DNA of 64,000 bases from Thioclava sp. SK-1 (GCF_001705665.1 NZ_MDHA01000044.1:1-64000), one strand, 5' to 3'; counted from the first letter of the stretch, positions 52,457 to 62,249 are shown. Translations and numbers: made by a program. Notes: generated by a model from the letters alone, not told the origin.

Positions 52457-53470
52457 ATGAAAAAATTGAACCTGAAAGCAGCCTTGCTGTTGACCGTGGC
52501 CTGCGGGGTCGCAAGCCCCGCATTGGCAGAATTCAAAGAACGCAATTTCCGTGTCTCGAATGGGATCGCAGAGGACCATCCCGTTCACAACGGCATGGAT
52601 GCGATGCAGGCCTGTCTGGATGAGAAAACCGGCGGAATGATGAAGATGACGGGGTTCTGGGGCGGCGCGCTTGGCGGCGATTTACAGGCCACACAGGCGC
52701 TGCGCTCGGGTGTGCAAGAAGCAGTGGTGACATCCTCGTCGCCCTTGGTCGGGATCGAGCCTGCGCTTGGTGTATTTGACCTGCCCTTCCTGTTTCGTTC
52801 CAACGAAGAAGCTTATGCTGTCATGGATGGCGAATTTGGTGATTTCTTGAATGAAAAGCTGGAAGGCGTTGGGCTGATCAATCTGGCCTATTGGGAAAAC
52901 GGTTTCCGCAACGTGTCAAATTCCAAACGCCCTATCACAAAATGGGAGGATCTTGACGGGCTGAAGATGCGCGTCATGCAAAATAACATCTTCCTTGATA
53001 CATTCTCAAACTTCGGGGCAAATGCGACGCCGATGTCCTTTGGCGAGGTTTTCTCGGCACTGGAAACAAAAGCCATCGATGCGCAGGAAAACCCCTATGT
53101 GACAATCGACACCTCAAAATTCTATGAGGTGCAAAGCTATATCAGCGAAACAAAACATACCTATACGCCATTCCTGTTCCTGTTCTCCAAGCCAATTTTC
53201 GACACATATTCTCCCGAGGAACAGGCCGCATTGCGTGAATGTGCTGTGGTTGGTCGCGACGTTGAACGCGAGGTGATCCAGACGCTGAACCAAGAATCCC
53301 TGGCGAAAATGGAAAAAGCTGGTTTGAAATTCAACACGGTCTCGCCCGAAGAACAGGTGCGGATGTTGGAAAAATCGCAGCCTGTGTATGAAACCCATAA
53401 GGTCGAAATTGGCGCAGATGTGGTTGACATGGTCCAAAACACGCTAAGCGAAATGCGGGCGGCCAATTAA
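52457..53470 (+). CDS. dctP: TRAP transporter substrate-binding protein DctP (second TRAP system)
   Basis: 337 residues from the ATG at 52457, preceded by GGGAGG. The signal peptide ends SPALAEF. DctP features are RNFRVSNGIAEDHPVHNGMDAM, LGGDLQATQALRSGVQEAVVT, VFDLPFLFRSNEEAY and the ligand-binding Arg/Asn segment LDGLKMRVMQNNIFLDTFSNFGANATPMSFGEVFSAL. Binds an acidic sugar or organic acid in the periplasm. Followed by a strong hairpin. Confidence 0.9.
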   Translation: MKKLNLKAALLLTVACGVASPALAEFKERNFRVSNGIAEDHPVHNGMDAMQACLDEKTGGMMKMTGFWGGALGGDLQATQALRSGVQEAVVTSSSPLVGIEPALGVFDLPFLFRSNEEAYAVMDGEFGDFLNEKLEGVGLINLAYWENGFRNVSNSKRPITKWEDLDGLKMRVMQNNIFLDTFSNFGANATPMSFGEVFSALETKAIDAQENPYVTIDTSKFYEVQSYISETKHTYTPFLFLFSKPIFDTYSPEEQAALRECAVVGRDVEREVIQTLNQESLAKMEKAGLKFNTVSPEEQVRMLEKSQPVYETHKVEIGADVVDMVQNTLSEMRAAN

Positions 53471-53486
53471 GCCCTGCCTGCCAATC

Positions 53487-53512
53487 GGTCCCGCCAGTCC
53501 GCTGGCGGGACC
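53487..53512 (+). terminator. Perfect hairpin downstream of dctP (second TRAP system)
   Basis: GGTCCCGCCAG (53487-53497), 4-nt loop TCCG, CTGGCGGGACC (53502-53512): an uninterrupted 11-bp stem 16 nt after the dctP stop. No T-run follows, so it is likely a 3'-end stabiliser or partial terminator ahead of the aldolase gene at 53604. Confidence 0.6.
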
Positions 53513-53603
53513 ACTTGCGAACACCGCCAGTTACAAGCACGACCACAGGCACCAGCGTAATGCGCCGCTTGGCATGCCCCGATACTATCGTCAGGAGATT
53601 GCA

Positions 53604-54410
53604 ATGCCCGCCCCCGAAAATCCGTTTAAGGCCGCATTGGCGAACGGCCAGTTGCAGATCGGCCTGTGGCAAGATCTTGCCAGCCCCTACTGCACCGAAC
53701 TTTGCGCTGATGCGGGCTATGACTGGCTATTGATTGACGCCGAGCACGGGCCAAATGATCTGGTGACAATTTCTGGTCAGATCGCGGCGACACGGGGCAG
53801 CGGCGCACATCCTATTGTCCGGCCCGCGATGGGGGCGCCGTGGATGATCAAACAACTGATGGATGCCGGGGCGCAAACTATTCTGGTGCCGATGGTGGAA
53901 ACAGCACAAGACGCCCAAGCTTTGGTGCGTGCGATGCGTTATCCGCCCCATGGTATCCGCGGGGTGGGCGCTGTCGTCGGGCGGGCCTCTGGCTTTGGGC
54001 GCATCGCGGATTATGTGCCCACCGCCGATGCCCAAGCCTGCCTTCTGGTGCAGGTAGAAACGGTGCGGGGGTTGGAAAATCTTGATGAAATCGCAACGAC
54101 ACAGGGCGTTGACGGGGTGTTCATTGGCCCAGCCGATCTGGCCGCAAGCCTTGGCCATCTGGACAATCCCGCACATCCGCAAGTGCAGCGCGTGATCGAA
54201 GATATTATTGCCCGCGTGATTGGTCACGGCAAAGCCGCGGGGATCTTGATCGGGGACCTGGCGCTGTCAAAACGATATGCGCAATTGGGTGCAACATTCG
54301 TGGCGATCGGTCACGATGTCGGGCTTTTGGCGCTGGGGGCATCAAAGCTGTTGGCTGATTTTCATGCGGTTGCTCCCGCCCACGCCACAGCCCAGACAAA
54401 GGTTTATTGA
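53604..54410 (+). CDS. HpcH/HpaI-family 2-oxo acid aldolase
   Basis: 268 residues from the ATG at 53604 (AGGAGA upstream). Class II HpaI residues are His48 in IDAEHGPND, Arg73 in PIVRPAMGAP, Glu152 in LLVQVETVRG and Asp178 in FIGPADLAASLG. Each is exactly three positions beyond the HpaI equivalents (45, 70, 149, 175). Cleaves 2-keto-3-deoxy acids to pyruvate and a hydroxyaldehyde. In the locus it would compete with the XylX-type enzyme for the same keto-deoxy acid, or cleave a different one. Separated from dctP by a hairpin, so it may be expressed at lower level. Confidence 0.87.
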   Translation: MPAPENPFKAALANGQLQIGLWQDLASPYCTELCADAGYDWLLIDAEHGPNDLVTISGQIAATRGSGAHPIVRPAMGAPWMIKQLMDAGAQTILVPMVETAQDAQALVRAMRYPPHGIRGVGAVVGRASGFGRIADYVPTADAQACLLVQVETVRGLENLDEIATTQGVDGVFIGPADLAASLGHLDNPAHPQVQRVIEDIIARVIGHGKAAGILIGDLALSKRYAQLGATFVAIGHDVGLLALGASKLLADFHAVAPAHATAQTKVY

Positions 54411-54693
54411 CCTGGCCATTGCGCAGCACCTAAGCCTGTCTGATGACGAAATATGCTGTATGCACCCTGCCCGCTCGGTCCCAAACCGCAACACGGACCG
54501 TTGGCAGCGAAACGCACAAGCCGGCCCTTGGCTTGCTAAAAATTCGGATAAAAACAGCGCGGCGCAATGTCAGCCAAAAGCCAAGATCGCCCGCTCGTTA
54601 CAAACGCCTTCCCTGTTATGAGTGGTGTGGCGTATGACGCTACAGTCTGCGCGCGCCCCAGCAGCCTTTGGCCGCTTTGTTAATCGGGCGCAG
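54411..54693 (+). other. Convergent intergenic region
   Basis: 283 nt between the aldolase and the convergent GNAT gene. No gene, hairpin or repeat is evident. The sequence changes here from the GC-rich catabolic genes to a more AT-rich patch. Confidence 0.5.
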
Positions 54694-55182
54694 TCACTTT
54701 GATCCAAAGGGTTTTATGGCCTGGGCAAGGCACATCGTCATGAAGACACAATTTGGATCTTCCCTATAACCGCCGAAAGGTCCGCAATATTCAAAACCAA
54801 TTTTTGCATAGAGCCTGCGAGCGGCTGCTGACGCCTCACGACTTCCAGTCTCAAGTGACAAACGGTTTAGGCCCCTCTCATTGGCCGCTTTAATAACCGT
54901 GTCTATCAGGTGGGTGCCAACGCCCTTACCTCTCGTCTGCTCAAGAACATGCATCGACTTTAGTTCGCCGTGTTCGCCCGTAAGGGATTTCAGCCCAGCA
55001 ATCCCGACACATTCGTCGCCTTTCCAAGCACCGAAAAGAAGCACTCCGCTTGTTTCATATTCGTCCAAATAGACGTGAGTATTGCTTTCACTCGGATAAT
55101 GCGCGTCACCATAGGCTGTATGTATGCCAATAAGGTCAGAGATTTGTTTATCTTTTGGGTCCGCAATGTCTATTTTGATCAT
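54694..55182 (-). CDS. GNAT-family N-acetyltransferase
   Basis: 162 residues. The acetyl-CoA loop is [24 protein letters not shown] (motif A Q/RxxGxG/A), preceded by GIAGLKSL and GELKSMHV and followed by [29 protein letters not shown]. Substrate unknown. It lacks operon partners. Base composition is visibly more AT-rich than its neighbours and codon endings are less GC-biased, which suggests horizontal acquisition. Confidence 0.8.
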   Translation of the reverse strand: MIKIDIADPKDKQISDLIGIHTAYGDAHYPSESNTHVYLDEYETSGVLLFGAWKGDECVGIAGLKSLTGEHGELKSMHVLEQTRGKGVGTHLIDTVIKAANERGLNRLSLETGSREASAAARRLYAKIGFEYCGPFGGYREDPNCVFMTMCLAQAIKPFGSK

Positions 55183-55574
55183 TTTGCCTCCGACCAGTTG
55201 TCATGGTTTTCGATCTAACCTACGAAAAAAACCGAACTAATCTGTTGACGTTAGCATTCATGACGATGGTGCCAAACTATCGAAGCGCAGCCTTTACTTT
55301 GACAGCCCAGCCAAGATCAATGCCCGGTGGCAACATGGGCAGGCTTATCTGATGATTTTCAAATTCGCTCCACCTGTATACGGCCAAATCGTAACCTATC
55401 GGTAAGCATACCCCCCCTATCGTCATAGAGAAGATTCTCCTTTGGGTTGATATGGCGTCAGCCGGCGCGCTTATATCGTATCAAGATTGCTATCATTATT
55501 CGTTGATTTGGCACTAAAAATTGAACACGGACACGACACGCCGCTTCGCACGGATGCAGGTTAGGGTTGATTGA
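55183..55574 (+). promoter_or_regulatory. AT-rich spacer upstream of the giant surface protein gene
   Basis: 392 nt. It should contain the promoter of the 1964-residue gene. No palindrome or known site is evident. A plus-strand open frame of about 50 codons ends at about 55404 and reads plausibly as protein, but it has no ATG, GTG or TTG start; it could be a gene remnant. Confidence 0.35.
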
Positions 55575-58500
55575 GTGATACATCGGATCTTGCGACACAG
55601 GGCCAGCGCGATATGTCAAACAATTGCAATCCTTTGGGGGCTTGGCGGACCTGCGGCCCATGCCGGTGATTTTCAAATTGATTGGGAAGCATTCGACTGG
55701 CCCGCCGGCGTGACCGGCCCCTTAGTCCGCACGCTGAGAGACCAAAACGGGTTTGAGGTCGATGTCACCGTCACCCATACCGGCCCTTTCGCGGGCTATC
55801 CTGACGGGGCTGGTGGCACCATTCCCACCCCCGACGACGTAACGATTTTCGGCGGCAGCACGGAATCGCTGATCTTGGTAGTGGATGCGCCGCAAAATCA
55901 GGGCGCGATTGGCGACTCCCGCACGATCTCTACTGTCTCGGCCAGTTCTGGCGGTATTGCCATTCTTGTCGACGACCTGACGATTGATGTGTTCGACATC
56001 GACAGCACCGACAACAATGCTGTTTCTGACCGCTGTGATTTTTTGACCGTGTTTGGTGATAATGGCAATCCCACGCTTAGCACGCTCAGTTTGACACCTT
56101 CTGTCGTGGTGGGGCCGGGGTTTGGCTCTGGCTTGACCGGACCAATCACAGCCAATCAGGCGCAATGTATTTATTTTGAGGGACCGACCGGCTCGCCTAC
56201 GTCGCCCAATGATGATACGGGGTCTGTGCGCGCGACCTTCCCGGATGCGACTTCTTCCGTGACATTTTGGTATGATGAAAGCATCCAGAATGTTCGGAAT
56301 TACAACGTCTTCACCACATATGATCCCGGTGCGCGCGGACTTGGGATGTTTGGCAACGCCAATTTTACCGTGGATCAATCCATCTCTTTGGCACGGTCGG
56401 TCACGCCCATTTCGGGCCTGCAAGGCGACACAGTGACCTACAGCTATACCGTCACCAACAATGGCGAATTACCCTTTAACATTGGTCAGGATGTGGTGAT
56501 TGAAGATGATCTTCTGGGCAGTGTGACATGTCCGGCGATCACCGCCCCAATCGCGCCTGGCGGCACGGTGACTTGCACCGCACCCTATACGATATCCGCG
56601 CTTGACGTGCTGACCGGAACGGTCAACAGCACAGCCACCGCCGGGATCGGCGCCATCGGTCAGGCCTTTTCAGCCCGACTGCAATCCAACAGCCAGTCAC
56701 TTTCGCTTGTGACCAGCGTATTATCGGGGGACAGCGGCGCGCAAAACTGCACCCCTCAATCGGTCTTTGCCCACACGCGTAGCCAGTTGGCAGGGCCCGG
56801 CAGTGCCGCAGCCTTAACCACCTCCGATATTTTCCTGTTCGATGACGTTACCGAAGATGTCAACGGCAATGCCATTGATGTGGTGTTTCAGCTGGATCAG
56901 ATCAGCAATGCCAGCGCCGTAAAGCTGGAAGGGTCACTGCAAGCATTAATGACCCCATCAAATAATGGCTATGTGACCTATCGGCTGCGCCTTGTGCAAG
57001 ATGGCACCGCCACCCCGGCCAATCCGCAAGGCATCGCAATTGAACAAAGCCGGATTAACGGTGTGATCGTGCAGCAAACCGATGTGGACAGCCGTGGCAG
57101 TTCTGATGACAGTTCGGACGTTGTGGGCCCCGTTTCTTCGCCGCGTGCCATAAGCTATCTTAACACGGCACCTCTTGTCGCTTTTCCCGCGCCGGGCCAG
57201 GCCATCGCAATGGACCCCGCAAAACAGGGTGATCCCAGCAATTGGATCGATGAACCCAATGAAACCAATTTCGACAATTACGCCACCTATGAATATGACA
57301 CATTTATAGAAGGCGCGTTCATTCATGGCTTTACCGGTTCATCCACCAATCCGGCCACGCGCGGTTCGGGTATTTTGCTATGCGGTATCGTCAATAGCTC
57401 TGCCGATGTGATCGCGCGCGACGATGATTACACCGCCTCGCCCCTGAATAGCTTGCTTGGTGGCACCGCGGGGGAGGTTCTGGTCAATGACACGATTAAC
57501 GCGCTGCCCGCGCTGTTCCCCACCGCCACATTGGAGGTTTTGACCCCGGCGGTTCCGCAAAATGATGGCGACCCGGTGCCTGTTCTGGAAACCTCTGGAG
57601 TGGATGCGGGACGGGTGATTGTGCCGCCCGGGGTGCCCGCCGGGACATATACGATCGATTACCGATTGTGCGACAGCCTGACGCCGGGCGATTGCGACCG
57701 CGCCAAGGTGACATTGGCTGTGTTTGATGGGCTTGGGCTGGATTTCGGCGATGCGCCGGTCACGTATCTGGTGGCGGCTCATGCCGTCAGACCCTCCCCC
57801 ACCATATATTTGGGGTCGGTTGCACCAGATATTGAAATCGTGGCGCAATCCGATGCCACCGCCACCGCAGATGACCTGATCGATAATGACGATGAAGATG
57901 CCATCCTTTTCCCCGTAATGACACAGGGCGCGATCAGCACGCTGAATATTCCGGTAACCGGTGCAGGCGTTTTGCAGGCTTGGATTGATTTCAACGGGGA
58001 CGGCGTGTTTGAGGAAACTCTGGGCGAACGTATTGCCAGCGATCTGTCAGATGACGGCACCGGGTTTGATACTGTCGCAGGCGATGGTGTGATTCAGGTG
58101 GATGTGGCCGTGCCCACCGATGCCACGACCGCGACAACATACGCGCGGTTTCGTTATGCCAGCACGCCGGGCCTGCCCGCGGCAGGCTTCGCCCTGGATG
58201 GCGAGGTAGAGGATTACTCGCTGGTGATCGTCGCCGCAGATCTGGTGGATCGCGGCGATGCCCCGGCCAGCTATGGTGACCCACGCCATATTGTCGTACC
58301 CTCAATTTATCTTGGCGCCGGACTACCCGATACTGAATGGGTGCCGCAAAACAGTGTCACCGCCGATGCCGATGATCTGGCCGGCAGTGATGATGAAGAT
58401 GCCATCGCGCTTTTCCCGGTGTTAGAGGCGGGCACGACACAAAACCTGACGGTGCAAACCCATGAAACGCTTAGCTTGCAGCTGGCGCTTGGCTTGCCGG

Positions 58501-61469
58501 TATTATCGGGGATTACAAACCTGCAGCTTTGGGTCGACTGGGATCAAAACGGCAGGTTTGAGACCTCTGAACAGGTCGCGGTCAATTACCGTGACGGCGG
58601 CGCCGGCGACACCGATGGGGTATTCAACAATCAGATCAGTCTGGAAATTCCCGTGCCGGGGGATATTGGCAACGGCATATCTTATGCGCGCGTGCGTTGG
58701 TCCACCACCAGCATTGTCGGGCTGGAACCCTTTGACGGGCTTAATCTGGATGGGGAGGTTGAAGATTACCTTGTTACCCTGTCCAATCCCAATGCGCCTT
58801 TGGTTTGCGACACCGGGTTTTATATGATCTATGAAAGCGGTGCGCAGCCGATTTTAGAAAAGCTACAGATCAGCGGGTCTGCCGGCAGTTATAGCACCAA
58901 CGGCACGACTTATCCTGCCAATTTCTCTGGCACATACACGATGTCCGGCTGGGGCTGGAACGAGGTCGACAACTATATTTACGGCATTTTTCGCAATACG
59001 TTTCAGTTGCACCGCGTCACCTATTCAGGTGCTGTGCAACTGGTCAGTGATATGTCCGCGCTGGGATTAGAACCGGTGGGAACCACGCTGGAAATTCTGC
59101 CAAATGGCGTGTTGATCTATAATTCTCAGGCCACAACGGGGCGGTATCAGCTTGTCGATATTTCCGACCCGTCCGCCCCAACCAATTTGGGCGTGTTAGA
59201 GGCAGGCAGCAGCGCGCCCAATGGCCTGGATATGGCCTATAACCCACGCGACGGGCTGTTATATATGGTGGCAAATGGCAATGACATTTATGCGCTCGAT
59301 CCGCTTGGTGGGGTGGCTGGTGCGACCTCAACCGTGCTTGTGGCGGACAATGTGACACTGCCGGCAGGCACCGGATCATATCAGCTGGACTCCGTCTGGA
59401 TGGATGAGAACGGCTATTTCTACGCCTATGATAATGTCTCGCAACAGATTTTTGCGCTTGAGCTGGGCGAGGCCGGGGACCGCCCAGCCAGCTTTCAGTT
59501 CTTTAAGGTGGATGGAACAGGTTCCGCGCAGATCGGAAATGATGGTGCCTCCTGCCGAAAAGGATCTTTCTATGCCTCGACCGTATTTGCCGAAGGCACG
59601 ATATCGGGCAGGCTGTATCACGACAGCAACGCATCGGGGGCCTATGATGTGGGCGAAAGCGGCCTGCCCGCCGATATCTCTATGGCCCTATACCGCGATA
59701 ATGCGACACCGGCAGACCTGACAGATGACATATTGGTCACCACCACCCAAACCGATGGTGATGGCCGCTATGTTTTTGCCGGGGTCGATGCCACTGTGAC
59801 CTACCGGATTGAGGTAAACGAGGCGGATCCCGAGATACCCGCGAACCGAACGATCAGCACCCCGAACCCGCGCATCGGCGTCACGGTGATGACCGGCGCC
59901 GAGACCTCTGATCAGGATTTCGGGTTTGAAGCAACGGCTTTGCAGGCCGATCTGTCGCTTAACAAAGCAGCCTTTGACACATCAGGTGCCGCCTTGTCAT
60001 CTGCACAAGACGGAGCGCAGATTGATTTTGTTTTGACCGTGACGAATGATGGCCCGGCCACCGCAACGGATGTGCGGGTGCGCGATCTGATCCCCGATGG
60101 GTTCACCTATGTCTCTAATGATGCTGCAGCACAGGCGATGGGTTATGACCCCAGCAGCGGGATCTGGACCCTGACCGATCTGCCCGATGGCACCAGCGCG
60201 ACACTGACGCTGCGTGTGGTGATGAAGGCCACCGGCACCCATACCAATACGGCAGAGATCGTGGCCTCGGCCATACCCGATCCCGATAGCGACCCGGCGG
60301 TCGGCACGCTTCGCGACGATCTTTCCGATGGGATTGTCGATGATGATGAGGCCAGCGCAACGGTCAGTTTCATTGGCATGGGGCCGACCCTGTCGGGCAC
60401 GGTGTTTCGCGACAACGGGGCGGCAGGGGACACCGCCTATGATGGTCTCCAAGGGGCTCAAGAACCGGGAATTCCTGATGCGACCGTAACTGTCGCGGAT
60501 ACCGTCGGGACCGTGCTGGGCCAGCCGGTGGTTGCCGCGGACGGCACATGGTCGCTGACCTTGCCAGAGGGGTTCAACAGCGCTGTCACTGTTACGCTGG
60601 CGCCAACTTCGGACGGCCAAGTTGTGTCCGAATCCCCCGGCACATTGCCCGGTCTGGTGAATACGCAAGCGCGCGACGGAAGCTTCGGCTTTACCCCCGT
60701 TTCGGGCGGCACCTATAGCAATCTGAATTTCGGCGTGATCCCCTCTGCACGGCTGCGTAACAGCCAACAGGCCGCAATGCGCTCGGGACAGGTTATCACC
60801 CTCCGCCATGAGTATACAGCCCAAGCCCCAGGCAATGTAACCTTTGAAATTGACGTGCACCAAGCGACAATGCCAGGATTATTTTCAACCGGAATATTCC
60901 TCGACCCAGCCTGTAATGGCACCCCCATAACGGCTGTGAACGGGGCGCAGCCGATCACGGCAGACACGCGCATCTGCCTGGTGATTAGGGTCACAGCCTC
61001 GTCTGCGGCCAGCCCGGGGGCCAGCATCGCCTTTGACCTGATCGCGGATACAACCTATGGCGCGACCGGTCTCAGCGCGCAAGTTCGCAACACCGATGTG
61101 GTGCGCGTCGATAGCTCTCAAGGGCAGCTGACATTGCGTAAAACCGTGCGTAACATCACACAGGGCACTCCCGAAGGCGTCAGCAACGGGGCGGCATTAG
61201 GGGATGTGCTGGAATATCGCATCTATCTGGACAATCCCGGCACTCTGCCCGCAACGCAAATTGTGATCCACGACAGAACACCGCCCTACACGACCCTCGC
61301 GGCGCCGATCCCCAGCTCCACCGCAATTGGCACGGATGTGATCTGCACCCTTGCCGTGCCTTCGCCAAACAACGCTGGCTATGCCGGGCCGCTACGCTGG
61401 GAATGCGCGGGGACCCATCCCCCCGGTGCGACAGGCAGTGTGACATTCCAAGTGCAGATTGCGCCCTAA
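55575..61469 (+). CDS. Giant secreted GEVED/DUF11 repeat protein (1964 residues)
   Basis: GTG start at 55575 (weak ribosome-binding site). A Sec signal peptide ends PAAHAGD. Modules by approximate residue: 31-270 N-terminal domain; 270-380 DUF11-like; 390-700 unassigned beta regions; 710-875 and 890-1058 two GEVED domains, each ending DGEVEDY and carrying a DFNGDGVFEE or DWDQNGRFET calcium-type loop; 1075-1335 DUF6923-like propeller region (GYFYAYDN); 1340-1450 SdrD-B; 1457-1580 DUF11; 1590-1964 SdrD-B and DUF11. No LPXTG, autotransporter barrel or C-terminal sorting signal is visible. Probably a surface or matrix protein, with function unknown. Confidence 0.85.
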   Translation: MIHRILRHRASAICQTIAILWGLGGPAAHAGDFQIDWEAFDWPAGVTGPLVRTLRDQNGFEVDVTVTHTGPFAGYPDGAGGTIPTPDDVTIFGGSTESLILVVDAPQNQGAIGDSRTISTVSASSGGIAILVDDLTIDVFDIDSTDNNAVSDRCDFLTVFGDNGNPTLSTLSLTPSVVVGPGFGSGLTGPITANQAQCIYFEGPTGSPTSPNDDTGSVRATFPDATSSVTFWYDESIQNVRNYNVFTTYDPGARGLGMFGNANFTVDQSISLARSVTPISGLQGDTVTYSYTVTNNGELPFNIGQDVVIEDDLLGSVTCPAITAPIAPGGTVTCTAPYTISALDVLTGTVNSTATAGIGAIGQAFSARLQSNSQSLSLVTSVLSGDSGAQNCTPQSVFAHTRSQLAGPGSAAALTTSDIFLFDDVTEDVNGNAIDVVFQLDQISNASAVKLEGSLQALMTPSNNGYVTYRLRLVQDGTATPANPQGIAIEQSRINGVIVQQTDVDSRGSSDDSSDVVGPVSSPRAISYLNTAPLVAFPAPGQAIAMDPAKQGDPSNWIDEPNETNFDNYATYEYDTFIEGAFIHGFTGSSTNPATRGSGILLCGIVNSSADVIARDDDYTASPLNSLLGGTAGEVLVNDTINALPALFPTATLEVLTPAVPQNDGDPVPVLETSGVDAGRVIVPPGVPAGTYTIDYRLCDSLTPGDCDRAKVTLAVFDGLGLDFGDAPVTYLVAAHAVRPSPTIYLGSVAPDIEIVAQSDATATADDLIDNDDEDAILFPVMTQGAISTLNIPVTGAGVLQAWIDFNGDGVFEETLGERIASDLSDDGTGFDTVAGDGVIQVDVAVPTDATTATTYARFRYASTPGLPAAGFALDGEVEDYSLVIVAADLVDRGDAPASYGDPRHIVVPSIYLGAGLPDTEWVPQNSVTADADDLAGSDDEDAIALFPVLEAGTTQNLTVQTHETLSLQLALGLPVLSGITNLQLWVDWDQNGRFETSEQVAVNYRDGGAGDTDGVFNNQISLEIPVPGDIGNGISYARVRWSTTSIVGLEPFDGLNLDGEVEDYLVTLSNPNAPLVCDTGFYMIYESGAQPILEKLQISGSAGSYSTNGTTYPANFSGTYTMSGWGWNEVDNYIYGIFRNTFQLHRVTYSGAVQLVSDMSALGLEPVGTTLEILPNGVLIYNSQATTGRYQLVDISDPSAPTNLGVLEAGSSAPNGLDMAYNPRDGLLYMVANGNDIYALDPLGGVAGATSTVLVADNVTLPAGTGSYQLDSVWMDENGYFYAYDNVSQQIFALELGEAGDRPASFQFFKVDGTGSAQIGNDGASCRKGSFYASTVFAEGTISGRLYHDSNASGAYDVGESGLPADISMALYRDNATPADLTDDILVTTTQTDGDGRYVFAGVDATVTYRIEVNEADPEIPANRTISTPNPRIGVTVMTGAETSDQDFGFEATALQADLSLNKAAFDTSGAALSSAQDGAQIDFVLTVTNDGPATATDVRVRDLIPDGFTYVSNDAAAQAMGYDPSSGIWTLTDLPDGTSATLTLRVVMKATGTHTNTAEIVASAIPDPDSDPAVGTLRDDLSDGIVDDDEASATVSFIGMGPTLSGTVFRDNGAAGDTAYDGLQGAQEPGIPDATVTVADTVGTVLGQPVVAADGTWSLTLPEGFNSAVTVTLAPTSDGQVVSESPGTLPGLVNTQARDGSFGFTPVSGGTYSNLNFGVIPSARLRNSQQAAMRSGQVITLRHEYTAQAPGNVTFEIDVHQATMPGLFSTGIFLDPACNGTPITAVNGAQPITADTRICLVIRVTASSAASPGASIAFDLIADTTYGATGLSAQVRNTDVVRVDSSQGQLTLRKTVRNITQGTPEGVSNGAALGDVLEYRIYLDNPGTLPATQIVIHDRTPPYTTLAAPIPSSTAIGTDVICTLAVPSPNNAGYAGPLRWECAGTHPPGATGSVTFQVQIAP

Positions 61470-61736
61470 GCCCGAGCGACCACGACCGTGTCGTTCACAT
61501 GCAGGGACGAATCATCACATCCATAGATTGCATCCATGGGAAGAAATCCCTTCCGAAAACCAAGTAATTACCTGCCCTTTTTTCAGATTCACAAAGCAGA
61601 AACGGACAAAAAAACAAAAAATATCAATTATTTCAGCATCCTATAGATCATAATGAATGCCAGTAAGACTATCTAAACTAAAATCAATCTAAGGTGGTAA
61701 ACGCTGAAATTTTTCTCGGTTACGAAGGAACTGCCT
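61470..61736 (+). promoter_or_regulatory. AT-rich spacer between the giant gene and its companion
   Basis: 267 nt, with a strongly A/T-rich stretch at about 61590-61700 that suits a promoter. A CACG/CGTG mini-hairpin lies near 61480. The ATG of the next gene is at 61737. No gene seen. Confidence 0.4.
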
Positions 61737-62249
61737 ATGTCATTTCTCTTTGATCGTCAGGCTTTGGTGCTGATCGCCGTAATGGCGCTTTTTGCTGCGG
61801 CCAGTGCGACTTGGGCGCAGACACTGGAAAGCCAGTTCTCCTATCAGATTGTTGAATATAACGCAGAGGGGCAAGAACAGCTGATCACCCGCGACAGCGT
61901 CAAACCCGGTGAGCTCATCCACTACCAGCTTAGCCATGCAAATATGACACAGGATGCGATGGCCGGTCTGGTGATTGCGGCGCCCGTCCCGCAGGGCGTG
62001 ACCATCACGATAGACGGACAAAGCAGCTCTGTCCCGGCGACATTTGAAGTGCAGGCCGAACTGGACCCAACCCAGGACGGATTGGAATGGTCCACCCTGC
62101 CCGCCATGCGCAAAGTGATCGATGGCCGCGGCGTAGTGCAAGACGAACCCCTGCCCGCCAGCGCAATCGTCGCAGTGCGCTGGCGATACGCAAATACGCT
62201 AGAGCCGGGTGAAACCGCCTTCAACAGTTACCGCGTCCGCGTCAACTGA
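61737..62249 (+). CDS. Small secreted DUF11-like protein
   Basis: 170 residues. A signal peptide runs through LIAVMALFAAASATWAQ. The mature region has SFSYQIVEYNAEGQEQ-type beta strands, VKPGELIHYQLSHANMTQDAMAGLVIAAPVPQG and WRYANTLEPGETAFNSYRVRVN, the pattern of a single immunoglobulin-like DUF11 or CARDB-type domain of the kind found in surface repeat proteins. It lies between the giant protein and a third repeat protein, so it is likely to be part of the same surface assembly. Function unknown. Confidence 0.75.
   Translation: MSFLFDRQALVLIAVMALFAAASATWAQTLESQFSYQIVEYNAEGQEQLITRDSVKPGELIHYQLSHANMTQDAMAGLVIAAPVPQGVTITIDGQSSSVPATFEVQAELDPTQDGLEWSTLPAMRKVIDGRGVVQDEPLPASAIVAVRWRYANTLEPGETAFNSYRVRVN

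Noticed and set aside
55240-55404. Short plus-strand coding-like frame in the GNAT/giant-gene spacer
   Set aside because: Lacks any standard start codon and I cannot match it to a family; noted only as a possible remnant.
59997-60863. Minus-strand open frame of 288 codons inside the giant surface gene
   Set aside because: Composition reflects the GC-biased opposite strand; the sense protein has clear DUF11/SdrD-B domains.
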